From Actinomycetes bacterium (GTDB lineage: Bacteria; Actinomycetota; Acidimicrobiia; Acidimicrobiales; RAAP-2), in the NCBI GenBank assembly GCA_021801235.1, contig JAJYYG010000038.1:1-38092 (forward strand): DNA of 38,092 nt, read 5' to 3'. Shown here one piece after another: positions 7,435 through 15,917 of this stretch. Positions within the stretch are counted from its first letter, which is position 1; the number at the start of each line of letters is the position of its first letter. Below the pieces are notes generated by a model, which did no database searches, was not told the DNA's origin, and saw only the letters and a list, made by a program, of their open reading frames with translations. A program made the translations under genes and the position numbers.

Positions 7435-8393
7435 ACGGCGCCGCCGGCACGGTCGCCGCCGTCGTGGTGGCAGGCGGCCAGATCGCGGCTGTGGCCATCG
7501 GCGCTCCACTGCTGGTCGGCGTGATGCGCACGGTCCGCTGCCGCGTCGAGGGCCGTGTCGGACCCCCGGTCGGCCAGCCCCTGCGCGACCTGCGCAAGCT
7601 CTTCACCAAGCAGCGCATGCGTCCGGACCAGTCCAGCTGGGTCTTCGGGGCCGCACCGGTCGTCCTGGTCGCCACCGCCGCGGTCGTCGCGGCGATCGCT
7701 CCGTTGGCGACGGCCCGTCCCCCCCTCGGGCAGACCGCCGACTTCTTCGCCATCGTCTTCGTGCTGCTCCTGGGCTCGGTCTTCCTGGCGCTCGCCGCGC
7801 TCGACACCGGCACGCCGTTCGGCGGTATGGGGTCGAGCCGGGCCATGACCATCGGAGCACTGGCGGAGCCCGCCCTGCTCGTCGCCATCCTGGCCATGGC
7901 CATCCCGGCGCGGACCTCCAATCTTCCCGCCCTGGTCCGCATCGGGCTCAGCCACCCGCAGCTGATCGCCAGCCCGGAGCGGATCCTCGCCCTCGTCTCC
8001 TTCTTCGTGGTGATCCTGGCCGAGACCGGCCGTCTGCCCGTCGACAATCCGTCGACCCACCTCGAGCTCACCATGATCCACGAAGCGATGGTCCTCGAGT
8101 ACGCCGGTCCGGACCTCGCGCTCGTCACCCTCGGCGAGTCGATGCGCCTCGCCCTCCTCCTCGGCCTGCTCGTCAACCTCGTCGCCCCCTGGGGGATCGC
8201 CGAGCGACCGGGGGCGGCCGCCTTCGTCGTCGGCCTGGGTGCGCTGGCACTCAAGGTGGGCGTGGCCGGGACCGCCATCGCCGTCTTCGAGGTGTTCACC
8301 GCCAAGCTCCGGCTCTTCCGGCTGCCCGAGCTCCTCGCCGGCGGGTTCGTCCTCGCGGTGGCCGCTGCCGTCACCGCGCTGGTGGTCCGGTGA
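7431..8393 (+). CDS. hycD: NuoH/HycD-like membrane anchor subunit
   Basis: This 320-residue integral membrane protein of the NuoH/HyfC/HycD family forms the junction between the soluble arm and the proton channels. Family marks are RCRVEGRVGPPVGQPLRDL (about residues 27-45) in the first cytoplasmic loop, and the acidic loop ETGRLPVDNPSTHLELTMIH with EAMVLEYAG after it (about 202-230). The acidic residues there line the quinone or proton entry path in complex I. The ATG overlaps the previous stop as ATGA. Order and length match M. tuberculosis Rv0084 (hycD). Confidence 0.9.
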   Translation: MNGAAGTVAAVVVAGGQIAAVAIGAPLLVGVMRTVRCRVEGRVGPPVGQPLRDLRKLFTKQRMRPDQSSWVFGAAPVVLVATAAVVAAIAPLATARPPLGQTADFFAIVFVLLLGSVFLALAALDTGTPFGGMGSSRAMTIGALAEPALLVAILAMAIPARTSNLPALVRIGLSHPQLIASPERILALVSFFVVILAETGRLPVDNPSTHLELTMIHEAMVLEYAGPDLALVTLGESMRLALLLGLLVNLVAPWGIAERPGAAAFVVGLGALALKVGVAGTAIAVFEVFTAKLRLFRLPELLAGGFVLAVAAAVTALVVR

Positions 8394-9049
8394 GCGGCCC
8401 CGCCTACGCCAGCTCGCTCGAGCTCGCGGCCGGCGTGGTGCTGGTCTGCGCCGTGGTGACCCTCTGGCGCCGGTCGCTCTCCGCCATCGTGAAAGCCCTG
8501 GCCCTCCAGGGATTCGCGCTCGGTGCGGTGGCGCTCATCCTCGGAGCCGCCCAGGGCAACGGCGTGCTGATCGCGGTGGGCTGCCTGGTGGTGCTGGCCA
8601 AAGCCCTGGCCATCCCCGCCCTGCTCGGCCGGGTGGTGGCCAGCGATCCGAACAGCCGAGAGACGGCTCCCATCGTCAACGTTCCTGCGTCCCTCGTCGC
8701 CGCCGGGGCCCTGACCTTCCTCGCCTACGGCGCCACCGCGCCGCTGGTCGCCCTCGTCCCGACGGTCGCGGGCCGGCTCGTCCCGCTGGGCTTCGCCACG
8801 CTTCTCATCGGGTTCTTCGTCATGGCGGCGCGGCGCAAGGCGGTGTCCCAGATCGTCGGCCTGCTACTGGTCGACAACGGCATCGCGCTGGTCGCCTTCC
8901 TCGCCACTGCGGGCGTGCCGCTCCTCGTCGAGCTGGGCGCATCGCTCGACGTCCTCCTCGCGGTGGTCGTCCTGCGGGTCCTGGCGGTGCGGATGACCTC
9001 CGCGTTCGGGGCGCTCGACCTCGACCAGCTGCGGGAGCTGCACGACTGA
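8390..9049 (+). CDS. hycP: HyfE/HycP-like membrane subunit
   Basis: This 219-residue protein has about seven predicted membrane segments and belongs to the HyfE family, distantly related to NuoK/MrpC. Typical blocks are SAIVKALALQGFALG, and GFFVMAARRKAVSQIVGLLL followed by VDNGIALVAFLAT. The end with DQLRELHD matches the family's short cytoplasmic tail. It is presumed to help assemble the proton path between the NuoH-like and NuoL-like subunits. The GTG start overlaps the hycD-like stop as GTGA. Order and size match Rv0085 (hycP). Confidence 0.87.
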   Translation: MSGPAYASSLELAAGVVLVCAVVTLWRRSLSAIVKALALQGFALGAVALILGAAQGNGVLIAVGCLVVLAKALAIPALLGRVVASDPNSRETAPIVNVPASLVAAGALTFLAYGATAPLVALVPTVAGRLVPLGFATLLIGFFVMAARRKAVSQIVGLLLVDNGIALVAFLATAGVPLLVELGASLDVLLAVVVLRVLAVRMTSAFGALDLDQLRELHD

Positions 9050-10509
9050 TGCTGCTCCTCGCCGTCCTGGTCGTGCCGTTCGCCGCGGGTGTCGTCTCCG
9101 CGATGGTGCCGTGGCGGCGCGGGATCGGCTGGGCGGGCACTGCGTCGATCGGAGCCGTGCTCGCTTGCGGCATCGCCCTGGCGGTCCGAGTAGAGCACGG
9201 ACCGCCGGTCGTCGCCTTCGGAGGCGTGCTCCGGGTGGACGCGCTCAGCGCCTTCATGGTCATCGTCATCGGGACGATCGGCGTCCTGGCCACGTGGCAG
9301 AGCGTGCGGTACCTGTCCGCGGAGATCGCAGTGGGCCGGTCGAGCCGTCGCCACGCCTCGCTCTACGGCGCCCTCGTCCAAGGCTTCATCACCGCCATGC
9401 TCCTCGCCGTGGTGGCGGGCAACGTCGGCGTCCTGTGGGTGGCGGTGGAGGCCACCACGGTGATCACCACGTTCCTCGTAGGGTTCCGCCGGACGCGAGG
9501 GTCGCTCGAGGCGTCGTGGAAGTACCTCGTCATCTGCTCGGTGGGGATCGCCATGGCGTTCCTCGGTACCGTGCTCGTCTACCTCGCCGCGCTCCACGTC
9601 GGTCACCACCAGCACGTCAGCCTCGACTGGACGTCGCTCATGGCCGAGTCCCGGCTCCTCGACCCGGGCGTCATGCGCCTCGCCTTCGCCCTGCTCGTCC
9701 TCGGCTACGGCACCAAGGTGGGGCTGGCGCCCATGCACAGCTGGCTCCCCGACGCCCACAGCCAGGCGCCGGCACCGGTCTCCGCCCTGATGTCCGGGGT
9801 GCTCCTCACCGTGGCCTTCTACGCGCTCCTGCGCTTCAAGGCGATCGCCGACGGCGCGCTCGGTACGGCGTTCCCGCGGGCGCTCCTGGTGGCGGCAGGG
9901 CTCGTCTCCCTGGCGGTCGCCGCCACGATGCTGGTGGCCCAGCGCGACTACAAGCGGATGCTCGCCTACAGCAGCATGGAGCACATGGGCCTCCTTGCCC
10001 TGGGGGCCGCCGCCGGCACGCCGCTCGCCATCGCCGCGGTGCTGCTGCACGTCCTCGGCCACGGCCTGGCAAAGGGGGTGCTCTTCCTCACCTCGGGCGA
10101 GATCGTCGCCACCGAGGGCACCAGCGAGATCGCGCAGGTCGGGGCGCTGCTGGCCCGGCGCCCGGCGCTCGGGGCGATCTTCGGCGTGGGCCTCGTCGCC
10201 CTGCTCGGGTTCCCCCCGTTCAGCCTGTTCGTGAGCGAGCTCACCATGCTCCGGGCCGAGCTCCAGGTCGGCCTGGGGTGGGCCGGAGCCATCTCCCTCG
10301 TCCTGGTAGCGGTGATCTTCGGCTCCCTGGCGTCCCACGGCCGGCACCTCCTCCTCGGCGCCGCACCCGAGGGGGAGGTGGCACGGCCGACACCCGCCGT
10401 CGTCACGGTTCCCCTGGTCGGGGCACTCCTCCTCTGCGCCGCCCTGGGGGTGCTGGCGTGGCCGCTCGGCGGGCTGTTGCACGCAGCGGCCCAGGTGGTC
10501 GCCCGGTGA
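9049..10509 (+). CDS. hycQ: HyfF/HycQ-like second proton-channel subunit
   Basis: This 486-residue member of the NuoN/M/L antiporter family is of the HyfF/HycQ type. The helix-5 glutamate is in LWVAVEATTV (E134). The helix-7 lysine is in GYGTKVGLAPMHSWLPDAHS (K223), followed by QAPAPVSALMSGVLL. The later block DYKRMLAYSSMEHMGLL is also conserved in the family. With the 5413 gene this gives the complex two antiporter-like channels. The start overlaps the previous stop by one base (TGATG). Order and size match Rv0086 (hycQ). Confidence 0.9.
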   Translation: MLLLAVLVVPFAAGVVSAMVPWRRGIGWAGTASIGAVLACGIALAVRVEHGPPVVAFGGVLRVDALSAFMVIVIGTIGVLATWQSVRYLSAEIAVGRSSRRHASLYGALVQGFITAMLLAVVAGNVGVLWVAVEATTVITTFLVGFRRTRGSLEASWKYLVICSVGIAMAFLGTVLVYLAALHVGHHQHVSLDWTSLMAESRLLDPGVMRLAFALLVLGYGTKVGLAPMHSWLPDAHSQAPAPVSALMSGVLLTVAFYALLRFKAIADGALGTAFPRALLVAAGLVSLAVAATMLVAQRDYKRMLAYSSMEHMGLLALGAAAGTPLAIAAVLLHVLGHGLAKGVLFLTSGEIVATEGTSEIAQVGALLARRPALGAIFGVGLVALLGFPPFSLFVSELTMLRAELQVGLGWAGAISLVLVAVIFGSLASHGRHLLLGAAPEGEVARPTPAVVTVPLVGALLLCAALGVLAWPLGGLLHAAAQVVAR

Positions 10510-12038
10510 GCACGGGAGGTGCGGCCCTGGCGCGCCTGTTGGCCGAGCGGCCGCGGCGAGCCGTGGTCGCGCTGGCCGCCGCTGAGCTCGCCGGGAGCGC
10601 CGGTACACTGTTCGCCGCGGGCTTCCGCCTGGCCCTGGTGGCCGCACACGACGACGAGGACGAGGGGCCCCTCCGGGTCGTCTACCTCTTCGTCGCCGGC
10701 CCACCGGACCAGCGGTTGGAGCTCCACCTCCACGTCCCGCGGGACCGCCCGGAGGTGCCCTCGCTGGCGCACCTCTCGTTTCCTGCCGGCCGGTTCGAGC
10801 GGGAGATGCGTGACCTGTTCGGGATCGAGCCCGTCGGTCATCCCCGGCCCCGCCGGCTGGTGCTGCACCAGCACTGGCCCGAGGGCTGGTACCCGATGCG
10901 GTCGGACGCCGGACCGCGCCCCGCCATGGTCGACGACGCGGCGCCCTACCCGTTCGCCGAGGTCGAAGGGCCGGGCATCTACGAGATCCCCGTCGGGCCC
11001 GTCCACGCCGGGATGATCGAGCCGGGGCACTTCCGGTTCTGGGTGGTGGGCGAGACCATCGTGAAGATGAAGGCCCGGCTCTGGTTCGTGCACAAGGGGA
11101 TCGAGCGGCTCTTCGCAGGGCGGGACCTGGAAGCCGCGCTGGTGCTGGCCGAGCGCATCTCGGGGGACAGCGCCGTGGGCCACAGCCTCGCCCTCTGCCT
11201 GGCGGTGGAGGAGGCCGAAGGGACGGAGGTGCCGGCACGGGCGACCGTCCTGCGTTCGGTGCTGGTCGAGCTCGAGCGTCTGTACAACCACGTCGCCGAC
11301 GTCGGGGCGATGTGCAACGACGTGGGGTTCGGCCTGGCCAATGCGCACGCCCTCACCCTGCGCGAGCGCCTCTTACGGCTCAACGCCGAGGTCACCGGTC
11401 ACCGCCTGCTGCGCGGGGGGGTCGTCCCCGGAGGTGCCGTGCTGCGTGCCCTGCCCCGTGCCGAGGACCTCGGGGAGATCGGCGTCCGGTTCCGTGAGAT
11501 CGTCGACCTGGCGCGGTCCAACACCATCGTCATGGACCGGTTCACCGGGACCGCCGTCCTCGGCGCTGCCCAGGCCGAGGAGATCGGGGTCCTCGGCGTG
11601 GTGGCCAGGGCCTCGGGCCTGGCGCTCGATGCCCGTCTGTCGCACCCCTTGGTGGACGGGGCTCCCGGGTTCGCCCCGGCACGACGCGACACCGGGGACG
11701 TCCTCGCCCGCTTCCTCGTGCGCTGCGACGAGGTCGAGCGCTCCCTCGAACTGCTGACGGCTGCCGTGGCGGAGCAGGGACCCCTCACCGCCACGGCCCC
11801 CCGTGCCGGCTCGGGAACCGCGGACCGCCACGGGTCAGGCCTGGTCGAGGGTTGGCGCGGCACGATCGTCCACCGGGTCGAGGTGGACGACGCCGGGAGG
11901 CTGCTCCGGGTGAAGGTCGTCGACCCGTCGTTCATGAACTGGCCGGCGCTGCCGGAAGCGTTGGCCGACACGATCGTCCCGGACTTTCCCCTGGCCAACA
12001 AGAGCTTCAACCTCTCCTACGCGGGGAACGACCTGTGA
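10506..12038 (+). CDS. hycE: NuoCD/HycE-like large subunit lacking all NiFe-site cysteines
   Basis: This 510-residue fusion has a NuoC-like domain (FEREMRDLFGIEPVGHP, residues 97-113) and a NuoD/NiFe-large-subunit domain (from about residue 155). In NiFe hydrogenases the large subunit holds the metal centre with RxCGxC near the start of that domain and DPCxxC at its end. Here the first motif reads ERISGDSAVGHS, with S219 and S222 in place of both cysteines. The protein ends NLSYAGNDL with no cysteine at all. It therefore cannot hold a NiFe centre in the normal way, like complex I NuoD and the Ehr complexes. Size and order match Rv0087, long labelled formate hydrogenlyase subunit; the symbol is kept for homology only. 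The GTG start overlaps the previous stop as GTGA. Confidence 0.92.
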   Translation: MSTGGAALARLLAERPRRAVVALAAAELAGSAGTLFAAGFRLALVAAHDDEDEGPLRVVYLFVAGPPDQRLELHLHVPRDRPEVPSLAHLSFPAGRFEREMRDLFGIEPVGHPRPRRLVLHQHWPEGWYPMRSDAGPRPAMVDDAAPYPFAEVEGPGIYEIPVGPVHAGMIEPGHFRFWVVGETIVKMKARLWFVHKGIERLFAGRDLEAALVLAERISGDSAVGHSLALCLAVEEAEGTEVPARATVLRSVLVELERLYNHVADVGAMCNDVGFGLANAHALTLRERLLRLNAEVTGHRLLRGGVVPGGAVLRALPRAEDLGEIGVRFREIVDLARSNTIVMDRFTGTAVLGAAQAEEIGVLGVVARASGLALDARLSHPLVDGAPGFAPARRDTGDVLARFLVRCDEVERSLELLTAAVAEQGPLTATAPRAGSGTADRHGSGLVEGWRGTIVHRVEVDDAGRLLRVKVVDPSFMNWPALPEALADTIVPDFPLANKSFNLSYAGNDL

Positions 12039-12189
12039 CCGCGGCTCCGCACCGTCCAAGGGCGGGGCCGACCGGTACCCTGTTGCACGATCGGTCCGTC
12101 CGGGGCCCATCGACCGCAGCGGCCCTTCCGGGGCGGCGGGCGGGAGGCAGACCGACCGAGGCACCCGGCGCACAAGGAGACGAGACGTC

Positions 12190-12549
12190 GTGACTACCGC
12201 ACCGATCCACCAGGTCAAGGCCGACCTCTTCAAGGTGCTCGGGCACCCGGCCCGGATCCGTGTGCTCGAGGTCCTGCGGGACGGTGAGCGCTCGGTGAGC
12301 GAGCTGATCCCTGCCGTCGGACTCGAGTCCTCCCACCTCTCCCAGCAGTTGGGGGTGATGCGCCGGGCCAACCTGATCCAGGCACGCAAGGAAGGGGCGA
12401 GCGTCGTCTACTCGGTCGGCAACCCGATGCTGTTCGATCTGCTCGACCTGGCGAGGAAGATCCTCACCTCGTCCCTGGCCGATACCCGCGACCTGCTCGC
12501 CGAGCTGGAGGCCAGCGACGTCCCGGCCCGCGCCGACCGCCGGCGCTGA
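12190..12549 (+). CDS. ArsR-family transcriptional regulator, Rv0081-like
   Basis: This 119-residue winged-helix regulator starts at GTG 12190, nine bases after AAGGAGA. DLFKVLGHPARIRVLEVL (residues 12-29), the recognition region VGLESSHLSQQLGVMRRANL (43-62) and the wing KEGASVVYSV closely resemble M. tuberculosis Rv0081. It contains no cysteine, so the metal sites of classical ArsR/SmtB proteins are absent, and the signal it senses is unknown. In M. tuberculosis the gene precedes the Rv0082-0087 operon; here it follows it after 151 bases. The likely target is the AT-rich dyad region at 4517-4558. I see no such dyad in front of this gene itself. Confidence 0.9.
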   Translation: MTTAPIHQVKADLFKVLGHPARIRVLEVLRDGERSVSELIPAVGLESSHLSQQLGVMRRANLIQARKEGASVVYSVGNPMLFDLLDLARKILTSSLADTRDLLAELEASDVPARADRRR

Positions 12550-12591
12550 ACGACCACCTCACGGTCGACTGCCCTGAGTTCCGGCCCGGCC

Positions 12592-12620
12592 GGTCCGGCC
12601 TGGCCTGGCCGGCCCGGACC
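12592..12620 (+). terminator. GC-rich hairpin after the ArsR gene, candidate terminator
   Basis: GGTCCGG (12592-12598) pairs with CCGGACC (12614-12620), and further G/C pairs can form inside. It lies 43 bases past the regulator stop and before the tRNA gene. There is no T run, as is common for actinobacterial hairpin terminators. Confidence 0.42.
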
Positions 12621-12700
12621 ATCCGTCACCGCTGGGTCCCGCTCCCGTACCGGCGTCGCGTCGCGTTGACGGTGGCACTACCCTTCCCTATGCTGCGCGG

Positions 12701-12776
12701 GCGCCCCTAGCTCAACGGTGGAGCAGCGGATTCTTAATCCGCAGGCTGGGTGGTTCGAGTCCCCCGGGGCGCACCA
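12701..12776 (+). tRNA. tRNA-Lys (anticodon CTT)
   Basis: A full cloverleaf folds by hand. The acceptor stem is GCGCCCC/GGGGCGC (12701-12707 with 12766-12772). The D stem is GCTC/GAGC. The anticodon stem is GCGGA/TCCGC with loop TTCTTAA (12731-12737), giving CTT at 12733-12735. The T loop is TTCGAGT. CCA is encoded at 12774-12776. The T stem (12749-12753 with 12761-12765) has one T-C mismatch in its centre. No integrase or duplicated 3' end is seen nearby. Confidence 0.95.
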
Positions 12777-12780
12777 AACG

Positions 12781-12837
12781 GGACAGGGCACGTATCTCGT
12801 CGTCCTGTCCGTGGTTGCGTTCCGGGGTCGTCGCAAC
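12781..12837. other. Two tandem hairpins after tRNA-Lys
   Basis: GGACAGG (12781-12787) pairs with CCTGTCC (12804-12810). GTTGCG (12814-12819) pairs with CGCAAC (12832-12837). They start five bases past the tRNA CCA and may end tRNA transcription or mark processing. The rest of the gap to 12991 shows no gene I can support. Confidence 0.4.
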
Positions 12838-12991
12838 GGACCGGCCTTGAGGACAGAGCTACCCCGAGCGTCGAGCCGTTTGGGGGACTCGGCACGGCGG
12901 GGACAGCACCGAGGTAGAGCGCGAGGGGGTGCGGATCCGGCTGGAGGCGACGGCGCCTCCACGGACGGTGCCCGAACCCGGAACCGGCTCG

Positions 12992-13396
12992 TCACACCTT
13001 GAGGACATGGAGAGCCTGATGCGCCCTCGCCATCCGGTCGTAGTCGTCGTCCTGGGTCACGACCGGCAAGCCGAGGTCGATCGCGGTCGCGGCGATCAGC
13101 GCGTCGACGAGCTTGACCGTCCGCTGGATGCCGGCGTTCCGGCAATCGACCACCAACCGTGCCCACGCCCCCATGGTCGACTCGCTGATCGGGACGGGCT
13201 CCGCGGTCCTGGCGAGGGCCAGGGTGTCACCGCGGCGAGCTCGGGAGGCCGCATCGACGGCGCTCATCACCCCGAGCTCGAGCTCGCCGATGGTGACCAC
13301 GGAGACCATCACCCGGGCCGGCAGGTCGCCGAGTGGCCGCTCGACCTCTCGGGCGATGAACACCGAGGTGTCGAGGAGGCCGGCCGGCTCGCTCAC
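12992..13396 (-). CDS. VapC-type PIN-domain toxin
   Basis: This 134-residue PIN protein has the canonical acidic set: D9 in GLLDTSVFIARE, the glutamates of TIGELELGV, the Asp of VKLVDALIAATA, and TQDDDYDRMA near the C-terminus. VapC toxins of this type cut specific tRNA or rRNA loops and stop translation. The GTG start at 13396 overlaps the antitoxin stop as GTGA. This is a more regular VapC than the one at 2353. The RNA target is unknown. It lies just downstream of tRNA-Lys, on the opposite strand. Confidence 0.9.
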   Translation of the reverse strand: MSEPAGLLDTSVFIAREVERPLGDLPARVMVSVVTIGELELGVMSAVDAASRARRGDTLALARTAEPVPISESTMGAWARLVVDCRNAGIQRTVKLVDALIAATAIDLGLPVVTQDDDYDRMARAHQALHVLKV

Positions 13397-13635
13397 AGCT
13401 CGTCCAAGGTCTGTCCGGCGAGGCTGTCGAGATCGCCACGAAGCGCCGGATCGGCTGCCCGCTCGGCAAGAGCGCGCCTCAGATGATCACCGGGCAGCCA
13501 GCGAGCCCGCTGGCCGTGGGGCACGATATCGGCGACCGCCTCGCCGTGCACGGTGAGGACCACCCGCTCGCCGGCCCGCACGGCATCGATGACCTGACTC
13601 GTCTGATTGCGGAGCTCACGCACGCCGACCTTCAT
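13393..13635 (-). CDS. Phd/YefM-family antitoxin
   Basis: This 80-residue antitoxin begins [19 protein letters not shown] and continues [18 protein letters not shown], the typical Phd/YefM dimerisation and DNA-binding fold. The charged C-terminal half ([15 protein letters not shown]...) would bind the toxin. It should repress its own operon and neutralise the VapC encoded downstream, with which it overlaps by four bases. The ATG at 13635 is the natural start, since MKVGVRELR is the family N-terminus. A dyad operator overlaps the start. Confidence 0.88.
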   Translation of the reverse strand: MKVGVRELRNQTSQVIDAVRAGERVVLTVHGEAVADIVPHGQRARWLPGDHLRRALAERAADPALRGDLDSLAGQTLDEL

Positions 13636-13653
13636 GTGCGACAACGTAGCACA
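13635..13653. promoter_or_regulatory. Dyad operator at the start of the Phd/VapC operon
   Basis: TGTGC (13635-13639) and GCACA (13649-13653) form an inverted repeat with a nine-base spacer. It abuts and includes the first base of the antitoxin start codon. Position and symmetry suit autoregulation by the antitoxin. This is seen in sequence; binding is inferred. Confidence 0.5.
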
Positions 13654-13783
13654 ATGGTGCCGTTCCCCCACCACCGGATCGTGCCGGAACCGGCGGTGCC
13701 GAGGGGCGGGTCGACGGCCAGGTGGATCTCCAGCGCAGCGCTTCGGGTGTACCCGCAGCTCATCGGTCGGTACTGCGGAGCGA

Positions 13784-15673
13784 TCACGGCGACCAGCGAC
13801 GGGCGTGTCCGGGGCGGCGCGGAGCAACCACGTTCTCCGGCGCCATGCCCTTCGCCGTGGCGACCGAGCCGGGCTCGACCGGCGCCTCGCGTCGTACCTT
13901 GACGCCGGCGAACTCGAGCGGCTGGCGCCAACGCTCGAGGTAGCCGACGTACTCGAGCAGGCTGCCGGTGTAGGTGAGGTTCCGGGCCGCCCGCTGGTCG
14001 ATCGCCTGCTGCTCGCTGTTGTAGAAGCTGGGCGTGCAGCTCATGAAGTAGCGGGCGCCGCCCATGCCGACGCCGAGGAGCACCGAGAGCCACTCGTCCT
14101 CGGCGGACTCCTCGGGCTCGATCTCGACGATCTCCTGCTCGACACAGGCCTCCACGATGTGGGCCACGTGCTTGGCCGACTCGGACAGCAGGTGCGAGAA
14201 GTTGGTGCCGAACCCCCCCTGGACGAGGCTGATCAGCAGCAGGTTGGGGAACCCGCTGGCCAGGACCCCGTGCAGGGTGTGCGCCCCCTTGGCCCAGCGC
14301 TCCGACAGTGCGACGCCGTCGCGGCCCTTGGGGTCGAAGCCGAGCCGGTGGTGCAGGTCGGTGGTGACCTCGAAGCCGGAGGCGTAGACGATCAGGTCCA
14401 CCGGGTACTCCACGCCGTCGACCACGGGGCCCCGGGCGGACATCTCGTCGACGCCGCGCCCGTCGGTGTCGACCAGGTGCACGTTCGGCCGGTTGAACGC
14501 CGGCAGGTACTCGTCGTGGAAGCAGACCCGCTTGCAGTGCTTGCCCCAGTAGGGCTTCAGCTTCTCGGCGGTCCCGGGGTCCTCGACGATCTCGTCGATG
14601 CGTCGCCGGATGGTCTCCATGGCCTCGAAGTCGGCCCGCTCGAGCGCCTCGGCCTCCTCCTCCGAGCCCGGGGCCTTCTGGGTGTCGACCCACATCATCT
14701 CCGTCCAGCCGTCGGCCACCATGTCCTCCTCGGGTTGGGCCCCGGTCACCGCCTGGGTGAAGTTGACGATCCGCTCGTGCTGCCAGCCGGGCCGGAGGCT
14801 CCGGAACCACTCGACGTCGGTCGGCCGCTGGTTGCGGACGCCCACCGCTCCGGGGGTGCGCTGGAAGACGTAGAGCTCCTTGACCGCCCGGGCGAGCTGG
14901 GGCACCACCTGGACGGCCGTCGCCCCGGTGCCGATGACGCCCACCCGCTTGTCGGCCAGCTTGTCCATCGGCTCGCTGGGGCTGCCGCCGGTGGTGGTGT
15001 AGTCCCACCGGCTGGTGTGGAAGGCCTTGCCCTCGTACCGCTCGATGCCGGGGATCCCCGGCAGCTTGGCCTTGTGGAGGATCCCCCCGGCCAGGACGAA
15101 GAAGCGGGCCGAGAGCCGGTCGTCACGGCTGGTGGTGACCTGCCAGCGCCGGGACTCCGGGTCCCACTCCGCTCCGGTCACGTCGGTCTGGAAGAGCGCG
15201 CGGGGGTAGAGGTCGAAGGTGCGGGCCAGCAGCTTGGAGTACCCGAAGATCTCCGTCGCGCTGGCGTAGCGCTCGGTCGGCATGAATCCGGTCTCTTCGA
15301 GGAGCGGCAGGTACACGTACGACTCGACGTCGCACATGCAGCCCGGGTACCGGTTCCAGTACCAGGTGCCACCGAAGTCACCCGCCTTCTCGACGATGCG
15401 GACGTCGGTGATCCCGTGCTTGGCGAGGTGGACGGCGGTGAGCATGCCGGCGAAGCCTCCGCCCACGATGACCACGGTGACCTCCTCGACCACCGGATCC
15501 CGGGTGAAGCCCGGCTCGACGAACGGGTCCCGGTCGAGGTCCTCGAACTCGTCGGACAGGTCGCGGTACTGCGCCATGCCGTCCGGGCGGAGCCGCTTCT
15601 GCCGCTCCTCCTGGTAGCGCCGGCGCAGCTCGTCGATCGAAGGGCCCCCTGCACTGCTGTCCTGCTCCGTCAC
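13784..15673 (-). CDS. Baeyer-Villiger-type flavin monooxygenase
   Basis: This 629-residue FAD/NADPH enzyme inserts oxygen next to a ketone or oxidises heteroatoms. The FAD Rossmann motif is [13 protein letters not shown] (residues 68-80), the second dinucleotide motif is [12 protein letters not shown] (244-255), and the Baeyer-Villiger fingerprint is [12 protein letters not shown] (213-224). [18 protein letters not shown] (102-119) is typical of the phenylacetone/cyclopentadecanone monooxygenase group. GTG 15673 has GGAAGG six bases upstream. A 60-residue N-terminal extension precedes the FAD domain, which is also common in that group. It is a single gene with 244 bases to the next gene upstream. 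The natural substrate cannot be told. Confidence 0.92.
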   Translation of the reverse strand: MTEQDSSAGGPSIDELRRRYQEERQKRLRPDGMAQYRDLSDEFEDLDRDPFVEPGFTRDPVVEEVTVVIVGGGFAGMLTAVHLAKHGITDVRIVEKAGDFGGTWYWNRYPGCMCDVESYVYLPLLEETGFMPTERYASATEIFGYSKLLARTFDLYPRALFQTDVTGAEWDPESRRWQVTTSRDDRLSARFFVLAGGILHKAKLPGIPGIERYEGKAFHTSRWDYTTTGGSPSEPMDKLADKRVGVIGTGATAVQVVPQLARAVKELYVFQRTPGAVGVRNQRPTDVEWFRSLRPGWQHERIVNFTQAVTGAQPEEDMVADGWTEMMWVDTQKAPGSEEEAEALERADFEAMETIRRRIDEIVEDPGTAEKLKPYWGKHCKRVCFHDEYLPAFNRPNVHLVDTDGRGVDEMSARGPVVDGVEYPVDLIVYASGFEVTTDLHHRLGFDPKGRDGVALSERWAKGAHTLHGVLASGFPNLLLISLVQGGFGTNFSHLLSESAKHVAHIVEACVEQEIVEIEPEESAEDEWLSVLLGVGMGGARYFMSCTPSFYNSEQQAIDQRAARNLTYTGSLLEYVGYLERWRQPLEFAGVKVRREAPVEPGSVATAKGMAPENVVAPRRPGHARRWSP

Positions 15674-15917
15674 CGTCAACCTTCCCCCGTGGACCGCACC
15701 AGCCGACTCGGCCGGATCTGCCTGGGCCGATCCTGACACGCGCGGCGGTGTCCCGGAACGACGCCGGGTGACACCTCGCTCCCGCCAACCCCCCGGCATC
15801 GCGCACCAGGGCGGCGGGTTCTTCGCGATTGCTGCCGGTGGCCGCGGCCCCGGCCCCGGCCCCGTCTCCGGGCGGAACGGGTGCGCATTGCCGGATGCCC
15901 GATTCCCGTGGGCGGAC

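Noticed and set aside
8725-11238. Minus-strand open frame of 837 codons across the membrane-complex genes
   Set aside because: Its sequence is Arg/Pro/Gly/His-rich without any family motif and lies opposite strongly recognised genes; long antisense frames are normal at this GC content.
4931-12038. Naming the operon a formate hydrogenlyase or [NiFe] hydrogenase
   Set aside because: Both cysteine pairs for the NiFe centre are missing in the large subunit, and no formate dehydrogenase, ferredoxin or maturation genes are present.
12777-12991. An integrated element at tRNA-Lys
   Set aside because: There are hairpins only; no integrase, no repeated tRNA 3' end and no phage or transposase gene were seen.
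13607-15736. Plus-strand open frame of 709 codons opposite the monooxygenase
   Set aside because: It is the antisense shadow of a gene with clear FAD and fingerprint motifs; the predicted protein is low-complexity.
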